From Actinomycetota bacterium (lineage in GTDB: Bacteria > Actinomycetota > UBA4738 > HRBIN12), in NCBI GenBank assembly GCA_026003015.1, contig BPGL01000001.1, forward strand, positions 549,353 through 613,352: a stretch of DNA of 64,000 bases. Direction: 5' to 3'. The position numbers and the translations under genes are program-made. A model generated the notes under the pieces. It searched no databases. It saw nothing but the letters and a program-made list of their open reading frames with translations, and was not told the origin of the DNA. Below are positions 38,470 to 46,814 of the stretch, piece after piece; the first letter of the stretch is position 1; each line of letters begins with the position of its first letter.

Positions 38470-39897
38470 CTACTCCATCGCGACCGGATCGGGCCCCCCC
38501 GAGGCATCGTCGATCGGCTCCCAGCCTCGCTCACCGACCCGCCCGAAGGGCGCCGCGAAGTGAGACACCCCGACCCGCCAGCCGCGGGCGCGCGCGAGGT
38601 CGAGCACGCGTCGGCGCGACGCCGCGCCGAGCGCGGGGTCGACGTCGTGGCTCGACGGCCACTCGGGGTGCGCGACCTGGATCGGCAGGTGGAGCAGGTC
38701 CCCGGCGAGCACGAGGCCCTCCCGTCCCGCTTCCACGACCACGACCCGGTGCCCGGGGGTGTGTCCCGGCGCGTGGTGGACGCTGAGGCCCGCAACGATC
38801 TCGACGTCGTCCGCGGTCACCGCCAACATCCCCGCGCGCGCAAGCGCCTCGGCCGCGCCCCCGTCCTCCTCACCGGAGGCGAAGAACGCTCGCTCCGCCG
38901 CGTGGAGGTGGTGCCGAGCGTTCGGGAACCGCGGCAGACCATCGGATCGCACCGCGCCGCCGACGTGGTCGGCGTGCAGGTGGGTATGGACCACGTGTCG
39001 GATCGCCGCGGCCGGGGTGCCGACCCGCTCGAGGGACGTCTCGATCCGACCCACGACGTCGTACGGAGCACGACCGAGGTGCCCGATCCCGCAATCGACG
39101 AGGACCTCGCCCGCGGGGGTGCGCACGAGGAACGCGTGGACGTGCCAGGCCCAGCTCGCGGGCCCGGCGAAGGCCCAGCGGAACCGCTCGCGCTCGGCGT
39201 CCCAGTCGACCCGGCGACCCGGACACTCCTCGGCGAGGGGCAGGGGGGCCCAGCCGTCGCACAACGCGATGACCTCGACGCCGCCGGCGCGCACCGCCCC
39301 GGCGTGGAGGGGGTCGGGATCGAGGTCGCTCGGCACGTCGACATCGTGCAGGCTCGCCCGCTCGGGATCCAGGCCCACCCAGGTCGCCTCGGCCACGGCG
39401 CGCGTCGCGACCACCTCGAGGAGGTCCCGCAGGCGCCACCGGCCGGATGCCTGGAGCCCAGCGAGCGCCCGCAGGCCGGGCTCCCGGCGCAGCGCGATCG
39501 GGAGCGGCCGAGGCCCCTCGGACGTGTCGAGGGCCGTCGCCTCCGCGTCGTCCGCGAGGCGGTCGAGCAGCAACCGCAGGACCGCGGGCTCGACCCTCGG
39601 CATGTCGCCTCCGACGACGAGCACGACGTCGGCCCGGACGGCGCCGAGACCCGCCGCCAGCCCCGCGAGCGGTCCCCGGCTCGCCTCGACGTCGCGCACC
39701 CGGTGCACGGCGGGCGGGAGGTCGGCTCCGGGGTCGTCGGGCGCGAGCACGACCCAGACCTCGTCGAGCACCGCGCGGACGCGCTCGAGCGTGTGCGCGA
39801 GCACGGTCGCGCCCCGGTAGGGCGCGCGGAGCTTGTCGCGGCCGAACCGCCGGGAGGCGCCGCCGGCCAGGACGATCGCCGCGGCGCGGTCGGACAC
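38470..39897 (-). CDS. MobA-like nucleotidyltransferase fused to a metallo-beta-lactamase-fold hydrolase
   Basis: The 475-aa ORF has two domains. Residues about 1-195 match MobA, which attaches GMP to molybdopterin: IVLAGGASRRFGRDK (nucleotide binding) and VVGGDMPRVEP. Residues about 205-475 form a metallo-beta-lactamase fold with the metal motif HTHLHADHVGG, then HAPGHTPGH and LAGDLLHLP. No stop lies near the junction in any of the three minus-strand frames, so, unlike ftsL/ftsI, a hidden stop from a one-base error is not apparent. It starts 10 bp after the formate dehydrogenase FeS gene, consistent with bis-MGD supply to that enzyme. Role of the second domain unknown. Confidence 0.85.
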   Translation of the reverse strand: MSDRAAAIVLAGGASRRFGRDKLRAPYRGATVLAHTLERVRAVLDEVWVVLAPDDPGADLPPAVHRVRDVEASRGPLAGLAAGLGAVRADVVLVVGGDMPRVEPAVLRLLLDRLADDAEATALDTSEGPRPLPIALRREPGLRALAGLQASGRWRLRDLLEVVATRAVAEATWVGLDPERASLHDVDVPSDLDPDPLHAGAVRAGGVEVIALCDGWAPLPLAEECPGRRVDWDAERERFRWAFAGPASWAWHVHAFLVRTPAGEVLVDCGIGHLGRAPYDVVGRIETSLERVGTPAAAIRHVVHTHLHADHVGGAVRSDGLPRFPNARHHLHAAERAFFASGEEDGGAAEALARAGMLAVTADDVEIVAGLSVHHAPGHTPGHRVVVVEAGREGLVLAGDLLHLPIQVAHPEWPSSHDVDPALGAASRRRVLDLARARGWRVGVSHFAAPFGRVGERGWEPIDDASGGPDPVAME

Positions 39898-39907
39898 GTC
39901 GCGCTCC

Positions 39908-40891
39908 CTACGGCGCCGGGTCGGCCCGGTCGCGGCGGGACGCGGACCGTTCGTCGCGACGCCCGACGTAGGCGAAGCCGAACCGGCCCTTGATGCACAG
40001 GTGGCCGCGGGTGATGTCGTGGTCGGCCGGCGAGGTGACCTTCACGATCTCGTCGTCTTGCACGTGAACCTCGAGCTCGCAGCCGACGCCGCAGTAGGGA
40101 CAGATCGTCGTCGTGATCCGCTGGCGCGACTCGTCCCAGCTGCCTTCTCGGCGCAGGTCGTGCTCGCGCTTGGCCATCAGCGCCCCGGTCGGACACACCC
40201 CGATGCAGTTGCCGCAGTACACGCACGCGCTCTCGTCGAGCGGGACGGCGAACTCGGTGGAGATCCGGGCGTCGAACCCGCGCCCCGCGACGGCGATCGC
40301 GAACGTGTGCTGGGCGTCCTCCCCACAGGCCTCGACACAGCGGTAGCACAAGACGCATCGCGCGTAGTCGCGCACGTACAGCTCGTTGTCGATCGTGACC
40401 GGCTGGGCGACCGACTCGGCGACCGTCGGGTCCTCGGGCTCGTGATGGTGGCCGGCCCGTCGACGGTCGCGCTCCCCCGCGGGCAACGGGTCCATCCGGG
40501 CGCCGAACCGCTCCGGGTCGGCGCCGTAGGCGCGCGTCCAGCGCTCCCAGTCCTCGCCGGCCAGCGACAGATCCACGCTCGAGCCCAGGAGCTCCATCAC
40601 GAGCCGCCGGGAATGCCGCACGCGCTCGGTATCGGTGGCGATCTCCATCCCCGCTTCCACAGGACGGGAGCAGGCGGGCACGAGCGTCCGCGCGCCCGTG
40701 ATCTCCACCACGCACACGCGGCAAGCGTTCACCGGCGTGAGGTTCGGCGCGTAGCACAGCGTCGGCGTGTCGATCGCGAGGGCTCGGCAGGCGTCGAGGA
40801 TCGTGGAGCCCTCCGGCACCCGGACCGGCCGGCCGTCGACGGTCACCTCGACGAGTCGCCGCGGCGGCGCGAGCGGGACCGGCACGCTCAC
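39908..40891 (-). CDS. Formate dehydrogenase iron-sulfur subunit carrying the Mo-[4Fe-4S] motif
   Basis: The 327-aa protein corresponds to the N-terminal part of large NAD-dependent formate dehydrogenase alpha subunits. In order: a plant-type [2Fe-2S] domain (CYAPNLTPVNACRVCVVEI and PACSRP, about 34-70), a linker, two [4Fe-4S] ferredoxin motifs (CVLCYRCVEACG and CVYCGNCIGVCPTG), then ICPYCGVGCELEV with GHLCIKGRFGF, the CxxCxxxC...C motif that normally opens the Mo domain. The His/Cys [4Fe-4S] motif usual between them is not visible. GTG 40891 overlaps the NuoEF-like stop. The catalytic remainder is a separate gene two positions upstream. Confidence 0.88.
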   Translation of the reverse strand: MSVPVPLAPPRRLVEVTVDGRPVRVPEGSTILDACRALAIDTPTLCYAPNLTPVNACRVCVVEITGARTLVPACSRPVEAGMEIATDTERVRHSRRLVMELLGSSVDLSLAGEDWERWTRAYGADPERFGARMDPLPAGERDRRRAGHHHEPEDPTVAESVAQPVTIDNELYVRDYARCVLCYRCVEACGEDAQHTFAIAVAGRGFDARISTEFAVPLDESACVYCGNCIGVCPTGALMAKREHDLRREGSWDESRQRITTTICPYCGVGCELEVHVQDDEIVKVTSPADHDITRGHLCIKGRFGFAYVGRRDERSASRRDRADPAP

Positions 40892-42753
40892 GCAGAGCCC
40901 CCCGTCCGATCGAAGGCGTCGAACTTCGCGACCGCCGAGCCGATCGCCTGCGCGGCGGCCTGGCCGAGCCCGCAGATCGACGCGTCGCGCATGACGCGCG
41001 CGAGCTCGTCGAGTCGCGCGTGCTCGTCCGCGCGGGTGCCCAGGGTCCGACCGCGGACGAGCCGGAGCAGCGCCTCCTCCTGGCGGACCGTGCCGACCCG
41101 ACAGGGAACGCACTGCCCGCAGGACTCGTCGCGGAAGAACCGCGCGATCCGCAGGCACAGGTCGCCCAGATCGGCCGTCTCGTCGATCACCAGCACGACC
41201 CCCGATCCCAACGTCGCGCCCGCGGCGCGGGCGCCCTCGAAGGACAGGGGCAGGTCGAGCTCGTCGGGCCGGACGAACCCGCCCGCCGCCCCCCCGAGCA
41301 GCACGGCTTGCAGGCGCCGCCCGCCCGCGACACCGCCGGCGAGATCGAGGAGGTCGCCCAGGCGCGCCCCGTGCTCGACCTCGTAGACACCCGGGCGCTC
41401 GACGTGGCCCGAGAGGCAGAACAGCCGCGGGCCGGTCGAGCCCTCGGTCCCGATGGCCGCGTAGCCGGGACCGCCGAGCTCGAGCACGAGCGGCACGTTC
41501 ACGAGCGTCTCGACGTTGTTGATCACCGTGGGACGTCCGAACAGACCGTGGGTCACGGGGAACGGAGGCTTGTTCCGAGGCTCCCCTCGCTTGCCCTCGA
41601 TCGACTCGAACAGCGCGGTCTCCTCGCCGCACACGTAGGCGCCCGCACCCCGCCGGAGCTCGATGTCGAAGGCGAAGTTCTCCCCCATGACGTCGGGCCC
41701 CAGGAACCCGCGCCGCCGCGCCTGCTCGATCGCGAGCTCGAGCCGCTCGGTCGCGAGCGGGTACTCGCCGCGGATGTAGATGAACCCGCGCTCGGCGCCC
41801 GTCGCGAAGCCGGCGATCGTGAGCGACTCCACGAGCGCGAACGGGTCGAGCTCCATGAGGAGCCGATCCTTGAAGGTACCGGGCTCGGACTCGTCGGCGT
41901 TCGCGATCACGTAGTGCGGACGGACCGGCTGTTCGGCGACCGCGCGCCACTTCACCCCCGTCGGGAAGGCCGCCCCGCCTCGGCCCAGGAGCTTCGCGTC
42001 GGTGACCTCGCGGATCACCCCGGCCGGGCCGAGCTCGATCGCCCGGCGCAGCGCCTCGTACCCGCCGTGGGCCCGGTAGTCGTCGAGGGAGGTCGGGTCG
42101 ACCCGTCCCACCCGCCGCAAGAGCCGGAGCCCCGAGCGCGCCGCCGGGTCCCACGCCTGAGGAGCGGACACCGCGCCCGCGCACGTGACGGTCGCCTCGG
42201 GCGCGACGGCGGCTCGGATCGCGGCGAGCGAGGCGCCCCCGAGCGAGACGTCGGGCCGCCCCGCGCGCTGGGCGAGGAAGGCCGGGGCCTGGTCGCACAT
42301 GCCGAGGCAGGGACTGCGGACCCAGGTCCACCCGCCGGCGTCCGCGTCCTCGGGCGCCTCGGCTTCGAGCGCTTCCACGAGCTCGCGGGCGCCCCGCAGG
42401 CGGCAGGCCAGGTCGTCGCAGACGTGCACGACCGTCGGCGGCGACGGCTCCAGGCGGAACAGGGCGTAGAACGACGCGACGCCGTAGGCCTCAGCCGGAG
42501 GGACGTCGAGCCGGGCGCAGACCTCGTTCAGACCGCCCTCGCTGATCCAGCCGACCCGCGACTGCAGGGCGTGCAGCGCCGGGAGCAGCAGGGTCCGGCG
42601 CGAGGCGAGCTCGTGCCCGCCGCGCGCCACCCGCCCTTCGAGGAACCGCACCCGCGCGTCGGGCAGCGCCGGCGGCACGGCCGGCCCGAGGAGCTCGTCC
42701 AGCGCCGCCCGCTCCTCAGGGCTCGCCGCCGCGTCGCTCAGATGCAGCTCCAC
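40888..42753 (-). CDS. NAD-dependent formate dehydrogenase beta subunit (NuoE-NuoF fusion)
   Basis: The 621-aa protein fuses a NuoE-like thioredoxin-fold [2Fe-2S] domain (about 40-190: HVCDDLACRLRG and SPCLGMCD) to a NuoF-like diaphorase (about 215-600). The diaphorase shows LLGRGGAAFPTGVKW (FMN), ANADESEPGTFKDR, GAGAYVCGEETAL and GEPRNKPPFP (NAD/FMN), an SLBB region, and the [4Fe-4S] ligands in ESCGQCVPCRVGT. It would pass electrons between the iron-sulfur chain and NAD(H). It follows fdhA by 10 bp and overlaps the FeS subunit gene. Confidence 0.93.
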   Translation of the reverse strand: MELHLSDAAASPEERAALDELLGPAVPPALPDARVRFLEGRVARGGHELASRRTLLLPALHALQSRVGWISEGGLNEVCARLDVPPAEAYGVASFYALFRLEPSPPTVVHVCDDLACRLRGARELVEALEAEAPEDADAGGWTWVRSPCLGMCDQAPAFLAQRAGRPDVSLGGASLAAIRAAVAPEATVTCAGAVSAPQAWDPAARSGLRLLRRVGRVDPTSLDDYRAHGGYEALRRAIELGPAGVIREVTDAKLLGRGGAAFPTGVKWRAVAEQPVRPHYVIANADESEPGTFKDRLLMELDPFALVESLTIAGFATGAERGFIYIRGEYPLATERLELAIEQARRRGFLGPDVMGENFAFDIELRRGAGAYVCGEETALFESIEGKRGEPRNKPPFPVTHGLFGRPTVINNVETLVNVPLVLELGGPGYAAIGTEGSTGPRLFCLSGHVERPGVYEVEHGARLGDLLDLAGGVAGGRRLQAVLLGGAAGGFVRPDELDLPLSFEGARAAGATLGSGVVLVIDETADLGDLCLRIARFFRDESCGQCVPCRVGTVRQEEALLRLVRGRTLGTRADEHARLDELARVMRDASICGLGQAAAQAIGSAVAKFDAFDRTGGSA

Positions 42754-42763
42754 CGCGACCGCC

Positions 42764-44701
42764 TCACCGACCGGCCCGGGCGAGCCCGTCGCCCGGAGCC
42801 GTCTCGAGCCGGTCGATCCGGATCGCCGTCGCCTTGAACTCGGCCGTGCCCGACTTCGGGTCCGTCGCGTCGATCGTGAGCCGGTTCGTCTCGACCTCGT
42901 CGGGGAAGTGCATCGTCATGAACGCGAGGCCCGGCCGCAGGGCCGCAGAGATGTGCACGGGCGCCACGACCTCGCCGCGGCGGGAGGACACGAGAACCCG
43001 CTCGCCCTCGACGACCCCGAGCTCCGCCGCGTCGTGCGGGGACAGCTCGATCGCCTCGGGGCGGCGCAAGGGGGACGTGTAGGCGCCGGTCTGCACGCCG
43101 GTGTTGTAGGAGTCGAGCCGGCGCCCGGTCGTGAGCCGGATCGGGTACTCCTCGGTGAGCTCGTCGACCGGGGGCTCGTCCACGACCACGCTGAACGGGG
43201 CCCGGGGCCCGCGCTCGGCGGGGTCCTCGGCCCACAGGCGGGCGTGCAGGAACTGCGTCCCGGGGTGGTCCTCGTCGGGGCAGGGCCACTGGATCCCGCC
43301 GAGCTCCTCGAGGCGCCGCCACGACATCCCGCGGTGCATCGGCGACAGGGAGCGCACCTCCTCCCAGGCGTCGTAGGCGGTGACGTCGCCCCAGTCCCAC
43401 CCGAGCCGGCGTGCGAGCTGGGCCAGGATCCAGATGTCGTCGCGCGCGTTGCCCGGCGGGTCGAGCGCCTTGCGGACCCGCTGCACCCGCCGCTCGGAGT
43501 TCGTCACCGTCCCCTCGGATTCGAAAGCGCTGTTCGCCGCCGGGAGCACCACGTCGGCGATCTCGGCCGTCTTCGTCATGAAGATGTCCTGCACGATCAG
43601 GGTGTCGAGGTTCTCGAGGAGCTTGCGCGCGCGGGTGGCGTCGGCCTCCGAGCTCACCGGGTTCTCACCGATGCAGTACACCGCCGTGAGCTCACCCCGC
43701 TCCATCGCCTCGAACATCGCGGTCAGGTGCCAGCCGTAGCGCGGCATGATCGGCCGCCCCCACGCCCGTTCGAAACGCGCCCGGGCCTCGTGGTCGCGCT
43801 CGATGTCCTGGAACCCCGTGAGCTTGTTGGGGATCGCGCCCATGTCCCCGCCCCCCTGCACGTTGTTCTGGCCTCGAAGCGGATTCAGCCCGGAGCCGTA
43901 GCGTCCCACGTGGCCGGTGAGCAGCCCGAGGTTGATCAGCGCGAGCACGTTGTCCACGGCGTTGTGGTGCTCGGTGATCCCGAGGGTCCAGCAGATCATC
44001 GCGCGGTCGGCCTTCGCGTAGGCGTGCGCGACCTCGCGGATCACCGACGCCGGCACCCCCGTCACGGCGGCGCCGCGGTCCAGCGTCCAGGGCTCGACCG
44101 AAGCGGCGTAGGCGTCGAAGCCATCCGTCGCCCGTGCGATGAAGGTCGTGTCGTGCAGATCCGCGTGGATGATCTCCCGCGCGATGGTGTTCGACAGGGC
44201 GACGTCGGTTCCTACGTCGATCCCCAGCCACAGGTCGGCGAACGCCGCGGACTCCGTGCGGCGGGGGTCCACGACGATCAGGCGCGCCCCCGCGCGGATC
44301 CCCTTCAAGACGTGGTGGAAGAAGATCGGGTGCGCGGCGCGCGCGTTCGACCCCCACAGCAGGATCAGGTCGGTGTGCTCGACCTCCTCGTATGAGCTGG
44401 TGCCGCCCCCGGCACCGAAGACCGTGGCCAGACCGACCACGCTCGGCGCGTGTCAGGTGCGGTTGCAGCTATCGATGTTGTTCGTGCCCAGGACCTGGCG
44501 AGCGAACTTCCCGGCGAGGAAGTTCATCTCGTTCGTCGCCTTCGAGCACGAGAACAGGCCGGCCCCCCAGCCGGGGTTGCGCTCGACGGCGCGCTGCAGC
44601 CCCTGGGCGGCTCGGTCGAGAGCCTCGTCCCAGGTGGCCGTCCGCAGCGAGCCGCGTTCGCGAACCATCGGCTCGGTCAGCCGCACGAGCCCGTTCGACA
44701 T
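42764..44701 (-). CDS. fdhA: Formate dehydrogenase catalytic subunit, selenocysteine-containing (UGA read-through at codon 83)
   Basis: This is the molybdopterin domain of a formate dehydrogenase, 645 aa if UGA codon 83 (44453-44455) is read as selenocysteine. The residues before it, FARQVLGTNNIDSCNRT, and after it, HAPSVVGLATVFGAGG, match the active-site strand in which formate dehydrogenases have Sec or Cys followed by His. Further motifs include LLWGSNARAAHPIFFHHV, GQNNVQGGGDMG and PAANSAFESEGTVTNSERRVQ, and a C-terminal dinucleotide-binding domain (TTGRRLDSYNTG). A SECIS hairpin follows the UGA. The usual N-terminal [4Fe-4S] motif is absent; it is in the gene at 39908-40891. The Shine-Dalgarno GGAAGGAG precedes the ATG. 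Confidence 0.92.
44415..44455 (-). promoter_or_regulatory. Bacterial SECIS element of fdhA
   Basis: After the UGA, the minus-strand RNA forms a perfect 6-bp stem GUGGUC/GGCCAC (44435-44440 with 44424-44429, one U-G pair) closed by the loop GGUCU (44430-44434). An outer CCGA/UCGG pairing (44443-44446 with 44415-44418) extends it. The loop begins 18 nt after the UGA, the same loop and spacing as I recall for the E. coli fdhF SECIS that binds SelB. Confidence 0.85.
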
Positions 44702-44718
44702 CGAACCTCGCTCCTTCC

Positions 44719-44736
44719 CACCGCGTCCTCGCGGTG
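44719..44736 (-). promoter_or_regulatory. Leader hairpin upstream of fdhA
   Basis: A perfect 7-bp inverted repeat, CACCGCG-TCCT-CGCGGTG, lies in the fdhA 5' leader between the -10 and the Shine-Dalgarno. It has no U tract, so it is not a simple terminator. It may stabilise the leader or bind a regulator. Confidence 0.5.
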
Positions 44737-44744
44737 CTCCTCCG

Positions 44745-44750
44745 ATTGTA
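44745..44750 (-). promoter_or_regulatory. -10 element (TACAAT) of the formate dehydrogenase operon
   Basis: TACAAT on the minus strand lies 43 nt before the fdhA ATG. No clear -35 at 17 bp, which may mean activator dependence. Confidence 0.5.
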
Positions 44751-44825
44751 GGGCCGTCGGGCGAGCGGCCTGTAGGGGCGACCGGGGGACCGGAGACTCC
44801 CGCCGGGTTCGGCTCGGCGGCCGGA

Positions 44826-44831
44826 TAGGCT
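44826..44831 (+). promoter_or_regulatory. Leaderless -10 (TAGGCT) of the channel-like gene
   Basis: TAGGCT is followed by 7 nt and the ATG at 44839. Confidence 0.5.
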
Positions 44832-44838
44832 GGGCGCG

Positions 44839-45824
44839 ATGGCGGTCACCGCGACCTCGGCCCTCGGGCGGCGCCTGGGCTGGGCGCTGCTCGCGATCGT
44901 CCTGATCCTCGCCTACGGGATCGTCGGGTACCTGCTGCTCGGGTTCGACCTCGTGGGAGCCCTGTTCATGACGGCGCTCGCGCTCACGACCGCGGGGTTC
45001 AACCCCGCGGGCGAGCTGTCCGACGCGGCCCGCCTGTTCACGGTTACCATCGCGGTGCTCGGCGTCACCGCGTTCGTCGTCGTCCTGGCGATCGTGACCA
45101 GCGCGGTGACCGACGCTCAGCTCGGCTCCGCGGCCAGGAGACGACGCATGGAACGACGGATCGAGGAGCTCCGCGATCACGTGATCATCTGCGCCTATGG
45201 ACGGGTCGGGCGGACCGTGGCGCGTGATCTCAGCGAGCAGGGCGTCCCCTTCGTGGTGCTCGAGCCGAACGAGGCGCTCGAGGACAAGCTCCGCCGCGAC
45301 GGGGTCCTCCACATGGTGGGCGACCCGACGTCGGAGGCGCTGCTCCGCAAGGCGGGGGTCGAGCGGGCCGAGGCCCTCATCTGCGCGATGGACTCCGACT
45401 CGACGAACGTCTACATCACGCTGTCGGCTCGCTCGCTGAACCCGCGGATCTTCATCGTCGCTCGCGCCCGCGAGCCGGAGACGCCGGATCGTCTGCGCAA
45501 GGCCGGCGCCGATCGCATCGTCTCCCCGTACGTCTCGAGCGGGCACCACATGGCCCTGCTCGCGCTCCGGCGCAACGTCGTCGACTCGATGGAGGTCTTC
45601 GGGGCCGAGGGGCACCGTCTGCGCCTCGACGAGATCGTGGTCGACGAGCGTTCTCGCCTCGTCGGTCGAACGCTGCAAGAGGTCTCGGGCGACGCGGTGC
45701 CGGTGCTGCTACGCCGGGGCCCGAGCTGCTCCGAGCCCCCGAACCCGACCTGCGGATCGAGCCCGGTGACGAGCTCGTCGTCCTCGTGGACCCCGAGGAC
45801 CGGCCGGCGATCGAGACCGCGTAG
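44839..45824 (+). CDS. Two-TM channel-like protein with TrkA-N/TrkA-C (RCK) domains; one frame break
   Basis: The restored 328-aa protein has two membrane helices around a pore-like loop (about 12-95), then a TrkA-N/RCK Rossmann domain (HVIICAYGRVGRTVARDL, NEALEDKL and VGDPTSEALLRKAGV) and a TrkA-C domain. This is the plan of RCK-gated potassium channels, but the filter region reads TTAGFNPAGE where TVGYGD would be expected. The frame breaks at the G4 run 45716-45719; adding one base continues as RRGPELLRAPEPDLRIEPGDELVVL and ends at TAG 45822-45824. Ion selectivity is therefore uncertain. Confidence 0.85.
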
Positions 45825-45828
45825 ACCC

Positions 45829-46674
45829 CTAGGACTCCTCGATCCGCTCGGGCCGCGAGTACACGTTCAGCCGATCGGCGCGGACGAAGCCCGCGAGGGT
45901 GACCCCGAGCCGCTGCGCGGCCTCGATCGCGAGGGAGGACGGCGCGCCGACCGCGGTCACGATCGGGATCCCCGCCACGGCCGCCTTCTGCACGATCTCG
46001 AAGGACAGACGGCCGCTCACCTGGAGGATCCGATCGGCCAGCGGCAGGCGGCCGGCGAGCACCATCTCGCCGATCACCTTGTCGACGGCGTTGTGCCGCC
46101 CGACGTCCTCCCGGACGAGCTCGAGGGCGCCCGCCGGCGTGAACAGCCCGGCCGCGTGCAGGCCGCCGGTGCGCTCGAACACCCGCTGGTGGGATCGCAG
46201 CCGCTCGGGGAGCCCGCACAGCACCGACGCCGGGACCTCGGGGCCGTCGGGCACGGGTGCGCAGCGCACCTCGACATCGTCGAGCGCCGCCTTGCCGCAC
46301 ACCCCGCACGAGGAGGTCGTCGTGAAGTTCCGTCGCAGGAGCGAGCGGTCGAACGGTCGGGCGAGCTCGACGGACACGACGTTGTAGCGCTGCTCCGGAC
46401 CGGGCAGATCGTCGCAGTAGGCGACGCGACGGACGTCGCCGGGTCGGATCAGCCCTTCGGTGAACAGGAACCCCACCGCCAGCTCGAAGTCCCCGCCGGG
46501 GGTGCGCATCGTGACCGCGACCTGCACCGCCTCGGGGTCGCCCTCGCCGCGCACGCGGATCTCCAGCGGCTCCTCCACGGCTACGGTGTCGGTGCGCTCA
46601 CGTCGACGGCCGTCGCGGAACGCCTCCACCCGTGCCCGGGCGACGTTCGTGCGCAGGGGCTCGTGGACGGCCAC
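45829..46674 (-). CDS. fdhD: Formate dehydrogenase accessory sulfurtransferase FdhD
   Basis: FdhD moves sulfur from a cysteine desulfurase to the bis-MGD molybdenum cofactor, which is needed for active formate dehydrogenase. The 281-aa protein has VEEPLEIRV, GFLFTEGLI, the reactive Cys pair in SSCGVCGKAAL, LHAAGLF, REDVGRHNAVDKVIG and SGRLSFEIVQKAA. The GTG at 46674 gives the family N-terminus. Its presence near fdhA supports a functional Mo/W-bis-MGD enzyme. Confidence 0.94.
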   Translation of the reverse strand: MAVHEPLRTNVARARVEAFRDGRRRERTDTVAVEEPLEIRVRGEGDPEAVQVAVTMRTPGGDFELAVGFLFTEGLIRPGDVRRVAYCDDLPGPEQRYNVVSVELARPFDRSLLRRNFTTTSSCGVCGKAALDDVEVRCAPVPDGPEVPASVLCGLPERLRSHQRVFERTGGLHAAGLFTPAGALELVREDVGRHNAVDKVIGEMVLAGRLPLADRILQVSGRLSFEIVQKAAVAGIPIVTAVGAPSSLAIEAAQRLGVTLAGFVRADRLNVYSRPERIEES

Positions 46675-46799
46675 CCGTCCAGTATCGACCCTGGCCGGGC
46701 GGCGGTCACGTGCCGCGACGCAGCCCGGCGGGAACAGCCACCCGCCCCCGTTCTGACCCGGAGTTGTCCGCGCCCTACCCGACGCTCGCCCCACTCCGG

Positions 46800-46805
46800 T
46801 ATCGT
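46800..46805 (+). promoter_or_regulatory. Near-leaderless -10 (TATCGT) of fhs
   Basis: TATCGT ends 9 nt before the ATG at 46815, on the strand opposite fdhD, so the two genes are divergently transcribed. Confidence 0.4.
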
Positions 46806-46814
46806 CGGTCGGCG

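Noticed and set aside
39908-42331. 807-aa reading of the formate dehydrogenase FeS subunit
   Set aside because: The first 480 residues are an out-of-frame reading of the NuoEF gene; the GTG at 40891 with a GTGA overlap is the real start.
44453-44701. fdhA as a nonsense-mutated pseudogene
   Set aside because: The TGA lies at the known Sec position with a SECIS hairpin immediately downstream, and the rest of the gene is intact.
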